NCBI GenBank assembly: GCA_937892345.1
Contig: CALAGF010000055.1
Span: 1 to 9,934 of the forward strand
From: an uncultured Rhodocyclaceae bacterium
GTDB taxonomy: Bacteria > Pseudomonadota > Gammaproteobacteria > Burkholderiales > Rhodocyclaceae
DNA: 9,934 bases
Reading direction: 5' to 3'
Below, in pieces: positions 5,451 through 9,934 of this stretch; the first letter of the stretch is position 1; the number at the start of each line of letters is the position of its first letter. The position numbers and the translations under genes are program-made. The notes beneath the pieces were generated by a model that made no database searches, was not told the origin of the DNA, and saw nothing but the letters and a program-made list of their open reading frames with translations.

Positions 5451-7720
5451 TTCAGTCCCTTGGTCAGCAATCTCGGCAACATCACATTCCGACGAGCGGC
5501 GGTGGCTGGGGCTTTGATGGAGGCGTTCGTAGCATCCAGATCTCCCACCAGCACCACCTGATCGACGCCCCGGGTGACTGCTGTGTAGATCAGGGTTTGG
5601 TCAAGCAAGCGAGACTTGCGGATCGGCACGATCACCCGCGTGAACTGGCTCCCCTGACTCTTGTGCACCGTGATGCTGTAGCTGTGGCTGAGAGTCTGGA
5701 CCTGGGTGGAGTCAAGCAGGTACTCACCGCCTTCAAACATGCAGCGGCAGCAGGGGTCATCCGGTTCGCTGACCGGCAACGCTCCGACAATGCGCCCGAG
5801 ACTGCCATTGCGCAGGCCAAGCTTGTAGTTGTTTTCGGTGAAGATGACTAAATCGCCCACGCACAGAGGTATGCGGTCGAGCGTATTGGCGGCGACGTTG
5901 CCGTACTCGGCGTCCAGCGCCATGACCACCTCGCCATCGGCCTGATAGCGATTGTGCAGGGCGACATTGAGGTTCTTCACCCCGCCCAGGTTGGCGTTGG
6001 TGATGGAGAGGATTTGCACGGCGTAGTCAGTGCCATTGCCGCCCAAGTCTTCGTAAATGGCCTGTACCGTATCCTCAAGTCGCGCGTCATCGCAGGGCAC
6101 GAAGGACACCCCTGATCCCTTGCCCTGGTACTCCACCCAGGCCGGCACCTGATGGGCGCGGATCGCGGCGGCAACTTGCGGGATGCCACTGGCGCTGCTC
6201 TGGCGCTTGACCACCTTCAGTTCGGTTTGCGGGATGCTCGGCAGCTCCGCCAAGGCATGCAGGACGAGTCCGGGGCCGATGGGCGGAAGCTGGCTGGGGT
6301 CGCCGACGAGAATCAGGCGCACACCCGAGGGGATATGGCGCAACAACCGATACATCAGGATCACATCGACCATCGAGACTTCATCGACGACGACTGCGCT
6401 ACCGATTTCGATGGAACCCGGCTCGATCCCGGCAAGAAAGCCGGCGATGGTCATGGCCTCGCGTTGGGTGGCCTCCGCCATGCGCTGGGCGGCACGGCCG
6501 GCCAAGGCAAGCTGATAGATCGGCATATTCTCACGCTGATCCCCCAGTGCTTCATACAGCGCCTTGAGCACGGTGGTCTTGCCGGTGCCGGCTCCACCCA
6601 AGATCAGGCTCAGATGATTGGCGGCCGAGGTACGCACAGCGAGGCGCTGTTCCTCGGACAGGGTGATTCCGTGCGTGGCCTCATAGTCGTCAATGACTTG
6701 TTCAATGCCCCTGGGGTGGGGGGCGATCTGCGCGAAGAGGCCGGACTGTCCTGATTCATCCTCGCCCGCGACCATTTCGTGCAGGCGACGGGCAACGTAG
6801 CTTTCGATCAACCATGCGCCATGGGCTTGCAGGAGGCCGTCAATGCGGTGAAATGGAATGCCAGATACATCCTCCGATTGGGGATCATTTTGTGGCAAAG
6901 GATTCAGCGCCCGCTCGGCCAGCTCAGCGCTGTCCAGAAGCCGGGACAGGCGTGTGCGGGCCTCGCTCTCGGGGAGGCAGGTGTGGCCGTGCCTCATGCT
7001 GCCGTACAGCACGTCCTCGACCGCTCCGGCGAGGCGGCGGGGATCGTCTTCGGCGATGCCGAGGCGGGTGCGGACAAAGGTATCGACTTTCTTCCAGTCG
7101 GCCTCGAAGGAGATCAGGGCATAGGGGTTGGCCTCGATCTTCTCCTGCGCCTCGCCCTTCCAGTAGCTGACGACGCTCTGGCCCATCTTGCGGCTCATGC
7201 CCACGCGATCCAGCCAGAGCAGGGCATTGGCAACCTTGAACTTGTCGAAGGCGTTGCATAGCAGCTCAGCGGCTTCCGCGCTGATGATCTGGGTCAGGGC
7301 CTCCAGGTCGCGGTCTTCAATGAGGTCAGCCAGATCGGGACCGAAGCGGTCATACAGCCGTCTGGCCTTGACCTGCCCGATCCCGGCACAGTCGGGGCAG
7401 TTGGCGATCCAATCGATCATGTTGCGCCCGGTGGGTCGCAGCATCTCGGCGGCGGTGGCGTTGATGACCTGCTCATGCCGGAGGATGGCGGTACTGCCGA
7501 CGGTCGCGCTGCGCATCGTCACCGGCCCCTCGATGAGCCAAACCTGACCCTTCTCTATCAGGCTGGCATCCGGAAGGAGGCGGTAGTCGGAGACGACGGC
7601 GTAGTGCTCTGCGCCATCGGTCACGCCGGCGAACACGGCACCACCGGCCTTGCCGCGACTGCGGATCGACGTGATGCGCAGGCTGACATTCACCATCGGC
7701 GGGGTGAGCCGGGCGTTCAT
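5447..7720 (-). CDS. RecD2-type superfamily 1 ATP-dependent DNA helicase
   Basis: The 757-residue protein has the RecD2/RecD-like layout. An N-terminal beta domain (about 10-90) comes first, then helix-hairpin-helix repeats (about 102-165, IDWIANCPDCAGIG and GQVKARRLYDRFG), then the helicase core. Motif I is GGAGTGKTT (375-383). Motif II is VVVDEVSMVD (443-452). Motif III is LVGDPSQLPPIGPG (471-484). An SH3-like insert follows at about 615-680 (VGDLVIFTENNYKLGLRNGS). Motif V is ITVHKSQGSQF (683-693) and motif VI is YTAVTRG (712-718). All catalytic motifs look intact, so it should be an active 5'-3' helicase in the cytoplasm. ATG7720 overlaps the preceding stop as ATGA. A GGAAGG lies 11 bases upstream, rather far. 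Its likely job is DNA processing for the mobile element, or defence. Confidence 0.9.
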   Translation of the reverse strand: MNARLTPPMVNVSLRITSIRSRGKAGGAVFAGVTDGAEHYAVVSDYRLLPDASLIEKGQVWLIEGPVTMRSATVGSTAILRHEQVINATAAEMLRPTGRNMIDWIANCPDCAGIGQVKARRLYDRFGPDLADLIEDRDLEALTQIISAEAAELLCNAFDKFKVANALLWLDRVGMSRKMGQSVVSYWKGEAQEKIEANPYALISFEADWKKVDTFVRTRLGIAEDDPRRLAGAVEDVLYGSMRHGHTCLPESEARTRLSRLLDSAELAERALNPLPQNDPQSEDVSGIPFHRIDGLLQAHGAWLIESYVARRLHEMVAGEDESGQSGLFAQIAPHPRGIEQVIDDYEATHGITLSEEQRLAVRTSAANHLSLILGGAGTGKTTVLKALYEALGDQRENMPIYQLALAGRAAQRMAEATQREAMTIAGFLAGIEPGSIEIGSAVVVDEVSMVDVILMYRLLRHIPSGVRLILVGDPSQLPPIGPGLVLHALAELPSIPQTELKVVKRQSSASGIPQVAAAIRAHQVPAWVEYQGKGSGVSFVPCDDARLEDTVQAIYEDLGGNGTDYAVQILSITNANLGGVKNLNVALHNRYQADGEVVMALDAEYGNVAANTLDRIPLCVGDLVIFTENNYKLGLRNGSLGRIVGALPVSEPDDPCCRCMFEGGEYLLDSTQVQTLSHSYSITVHKSQGSQFTRVIVPIRKSRLLDQTLIYTAVTRGVDQVVLVGDLDATNASIKAPATAARRNVMLPRLLTKGLK

Positions 7721-8187
7721 GCGGGCAGCAGCCTTCCGGTACGAGAAAGGTGATCATCCAGATGCTCGAAGCGGCGCAACCGCTCACGCAAGCTGGCGAC
7801 TTCGGCCTTGAGGCTGGCGTTCTGTTCTTCCAGCGCCTTGACCCGCGCTTCCGCGCGACCCTTGGCGGCCATGATCCGCTTGTCGATGACTTTCTCGGAG
7901 GCGGCTGCGGCCTCATTGGAAGCGTCAGGAGCGGTTCTTAGGGGTTGGGTGAGGCCAAGGGTTGTCAATCGACTCTCCAGGGCCTCCAGAGCCTCCTTGA
8001 CGGCCGGGTTCTGACGCATGACCGACAGGGAGAAGTCGCATTCGGCGGCAATCTCGCTGCGGTTGAGCTTGTCGCCTCGCAGGTAGTCGTGCCAGTCGTT
8101 GGTGACCTCGCGCTCAGCGATCCACGATTGGAACTTGGCGAGGTTGTCACGTGCGAGTTGCTGGCCGGATTGGTTGGATTGGCTCAT
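7717..8187 (-). CDS. VPA1267-family-like coiled-coil protein
   Basis: The 156-residue soluble protein begins MSQSNQSGQQLARDNLAKFQ. A helix-turn-helix-like segment (about 41-72, LNRSEIAAECDFSLSVMRQN) follows, ending in NPAVKEALEALESRL. A low-complexity Ala/Glu linker comes next, then a long coiled coil (about 95-145, with KALEEQNASLKAEVASLRER). The N-terminal pattern (GQQLA..NL..F..W, then R.EIA.EC.F..S....NP..K.AL..LE) matches what I remember of the VPA1267 family found beside GmtX. The layout suggests a DNA-binding oligomer, but no activity is established. Both ends overlap neighbours by 4 bases (8184-8187 and 7717-7720), so it is translated within the mobile-trio operon. Confidence 0.7.
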   Translation of the reverse strand: MSQSNQSGQQLARDNLAKFQSWIAEREVTNDWHDYLRGDKLNRSEIAAECDFSLSVMRQNPAVKEALEALESRLTTLGLTQPLRTAPDASNEAAAASEKVIDKRIMAAKGRAEARVKALEEQNASLKAEVASLRERLRRFEHLDDHLSRTGRLLPA

Positions 8188-8897
8188 ACCCGCTTTCCCT
8201 TCACTTCCAGCATTGGCGTTCTGTCACTCCTGCCGAGGATTTTGGCGATGGCGGTGGCGAAGCCCGGATTGAAGACGAAGCGCCCGCGTTCATCTACGAT
8301 CTCCCCGGTATCGCCGATACGCAGCTTTTGCTGAGCCAGGGACTTGGGATCGATGGCGGCAGCGAGAGCATTGCGTTCGGAATCGGTGAGTTGCGCTGCC
8401 GGTTCGATTATCGCTACATTCGTTGATCCCTTAGCAATCTCAGCCCCCAACGGCCTCATGTCGATGGGAACGACTGTCACGCTCTTGAGCATGTTGAGTT
8501 CGGCGCGAATCTTGTCGCGCTCAATGATCGCCATCTGACAAAGGCTACGGACGGCCGGGTCTTCAATCTTCTTGAGGAAGGCATGCTTGTCAGCTGGTGC
8601 AAGCTGGGCCTTGACCGCTTTCGACGGCTTGGGACCGTTGTAGGCTTCCCACGCCTTGATCAGTGCTGCGTAGTCTTCCGACTGCTTGTTGTAGATCGTG
8701 CGCGCCTTGAAGAGTCCATGGCTCTCAGCAACGCGGGCCATGTTGGCTATGCTCAGGTCGCGGGCGCCCTGGCTGTGCCGGCTGTATTCCAATGAGCACA
8801 GCTCATGGATCTTGCGCAGCTTCTCTTCCTTGTCGCGACGATTGCCCTTGTCGAGGATCGCCTTCAACACTTCGTCAGGATGCACGTCGGTCGTCAT
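8184..8897 (-). CDS. gmtX: GmtX-like gamma-mobile-trio protein
   Basis: The 237-residue soluble protein has an N-terminal part of the form HPDEVLKAILDKGNRRDKEE (6-25) and IHELC (30-34). A winged-helix-like segment follows: DLSIANMARVAESHG (47-61) and KARTIYNKQSEDYAALIKAW (64-83). This part matches my memory of GmtX proteins, which share phrases such as S-IA-x-M/IGR and IYN...YxxLIxAW. The middle (about 100-140) is helical, with PAVRSLCQMAIIERDKIRAE. The C-terminus (185-225) is polar, with GDTGEIVDERGRFVFNPGF. ATG8897 has GGAGG six bases upstream, which fixes the start even though it overlaps the GmtZ-like gene by 23 bases. GmtX is required in the trio, but its biochemical role is unknown to me. 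Confidence 0.7.
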   Translation of the reverse strand: MTTDVHPDEVLKAILDKGNRRDKEEKLRKIHELCSLEYSRHSQGARDLSIANMARVAESHGLFKARTIYNKQSEDYAALIKAWEAYNGPKPSKAVKAQLAPADKHAFLKKIEDPAVRSLCQMAIIERDKIRAELNMLKSVTVVPIDMRPLGAEIAKGSTNVAIIEPAAQLTDSERNALAAAIDPKSLAQQKLRIGDTGEIVDERGRFVFNPGFATAIAKILGRSDRTPMLEVKGKRV

Positions 8898-9907
8898 GAT
8901 CGTCCTCCGTCGTTGGCTTCACAAGACGCAAGGGCGTCTGATTCTTGGCGGGCAATGCCTGGCGCGCAATCTCATTCAGCTTCACCCCAAGCAGCTTTTG
9001 CAGCGACTCGCCACGGTCAATGATTTCAACCACTGCCCGGCGTCCGAGCAGATGGTTTTGCGGGTTGGCGTGCCGCTCCAGTTGCCGCATGAGGGCGTTG
9101 GCGCACTGCATCTTTTCGTCCTTGGATAGTCGTACTAGGATGCGTGGATGACCCTCGCACTCGAAAGCGTTGTCGAGCAGATCGGCATAGGCATAGACCG
9201 CCTCGCCAGTATTCGATTGAAGGTCTGGGTACAACTCCATGTCTCCCACCACATTCGCCAGTTGCAGCAGCTCACTGGCATCTTCAATGACAGCGTGGGC
9301 GGTCAGGGCATCGCCTTGTAACGCCAGTACAGTGGGGCCATCGACGTTGACGGGCAGGGCCATGACCCGATCGATGGTGCGATTCAGCGCTGCAACATCC
9401 AACGTGAGTTCCTGCATTCGATGCATCGCAGCTTCATGGCGGCGCTCGGCGCTCGTGAGATCATGAGTCTGGCCGAAAGGTTCATTAGCCGCCTCGGTTC
9501 TAGCCTTGGACTTGAGAATCGCATCACGTTCTCGAAGTGTCGCCAAGGCTTCGTTCGAGGCATTCTGAAGGTGCCAGGATCGGTTGGTCAGGGTCGCAGC
9601 GAGAGAGTCAAGGTGCTCCTTGCCCGATGCACTCCAGCGGCAACGGCAGCAGTTACGCACGCCGCCCGGAACCGGGTCGTGGATGTCTTTCTGATTTCGA
9701 CCTTCTTTGGTTCTGACCGGGCCGCCGTTATGGCAACCGGGGACCTGGTTGTCTCCATGTGTATTGCCGCCTGCGAAACAGACTCGATCATGCATGTAAT
9801 ACCAACCAAGTGGCGAGCGATCCGCAGAATTCAGCGGTAGAACCGTAGTCCAGTCCTCTGTATTGAATACGGCGATTTCACGCATCCGTTCTGCATTTGC
9901 GCTAAGC
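8875..9907 (-). CDS. gmtZ: GmtZ-like (VPA1269 family) integrase-associated protein, C-terminal part only
   Basis: About 343 genuine residues remain, and the N-terminal part is missing at the contig end. The frame continues five to six codons into the adapter, giving the false start MCSSDL with a GTG; these residues are not biological. The real part contains IHDPVPGGVRNCCRCRW (about 81-97 of the open frame), with C92, C95 and earlier C49 and C64 as possible zinc ligands. A long helical, coiled region follows (about 105-215). The C-terminal half (220-330) includes ILVRLSKDEKMQCANALM. The VPGG..NC.RCRW phrase before a long helix recalls the C-terminus of VPA1269/GmtZ, the large trio protein classed as an integrase. 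No tyrosine-recombinase RHRY set is visible in this part, so the catalytic domain, if any, lies in the missing region. It overlaps the GmtX-like gene by 23 bases. Confidence 0.65.
8904..8908 (-). promoter_or_regulatory. Ribosome binding site GGAGG for the GmtX-like gene
   Basis: A perfect GGAGG stands six bases before ATG8897, inside the end of the GmtZ-like gene. It is the best Shine-Dalgarno of the operon and decides the start that gives the 23-base overlap. Confidence 0.7.
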
Positions 9908-9934
9908 AGATCGGAAGAGCACACGTCTGAACTC
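9908..9934 (+). other. Illumina TruSeq adapter sequence (assembly artefact)
   Basis: The last 27 bases begin AGATCGGAAGAGCACACGTC and match the standard TruSeq read-1 adapter to the end of the window. They are not part of the genome. Any gene call that uses the GTG at 9922-9924 starts in adapter. Confidence 0.97.

Larger units (their letters stand above)
5447..9907 (-). mobile_element. Partial gamma-mobile-trio (GMT)-type island module
   Basis: The minus-strand order is GmtZ-like (C-terminal part), GmtX-like, VPA1267-like, RecD2-type helicase. As I recall it, the Vibrio parahaemolyticus island around VPA1267-VPA1270 starts with a recombinase (GmtY), GmtZ, GmtX and VPA1267, with cargo downstream. 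The GmtY gene, if present, would be beyond 9907, where the contig ends in adapter. No attachment site is visible. The assignment rests on recalled family resemblance and gene order, not on a database search. Confidence 0.6.

Noticed and set aside
6152..6754. 200-residue plus-strand frame opposite the helicase
   Set aside because: It is antisense to the helicase core motifs I to III, and Gly/Asp/His-rich in the manner of shadow frames.
8184..9907. Tyrosine recombinase or transposase in the right end
   Set aside because: No R..HxxR..Y set or DDE triad is visible. The integrase assignment rests only on GmtZ/GmtX family resemblance.

Overview
The window looks like one contig, or most of one, from a fairly GC-rich proteobacterium, probably gamma or beta. 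The reasons are the gene families present, Shine-Dalgarno-led and tightly overlapping genes, and signal peptides of Gram-negative style. I cannot name a genus. The last 27 bases are an Illumina TruSeq adapter, so genuine sequence ends near 9907 and the real gene at that edge is cut off.

Right half (about 5447-9907, minus strand): four genes overlap in one operon. In transcription order they are the C-terminal part of a GmtZ-like (VPA1269 family) protein, a GmtX-like protein, a VPA1267-family-like coiled-coil protein, and a complete RecD2-type superfamily 1 DNA helicase. The order GmtZ, GmtX, VPA1267 is the recombination end of gamma-mobile-trio (GMT) islands. Those islands carry anti-phage and antibacterial cargo. 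The GmtY recombinase and the island boundary would lie beyond the adapter-cut edge and are not visible.

Centre (4908-5446): a 539-base stretch without a confident gene. On the minus strand it holds three hairpins, one long and best paired in minus-strand RNA. It also holds a near-consensus sigma70 promoter facing the next operon.

Left half (1-4907): probable island cargo. Two minus-strand genes overlap by ATGA and encode exported proteins. The first has a signal peptide, an SH3b domain and a C-terminal domain with a DLDGDGVPD loop. The second has a signal peptide and a related but loop-less domain. At the far left, on the plus strand, lies a third relative that starts in mid SH3b domain, apparently after a one-base frameshift. 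Between them are a coupled pair of plus-strand membrane-protein genes, one of only 50 codons. The three relatives appear to form an exported protein family I do not recognise from the literature. They are the best candidate here for an undescribed system, perhaps envelope-acting or immunity-like, but that role is inference.
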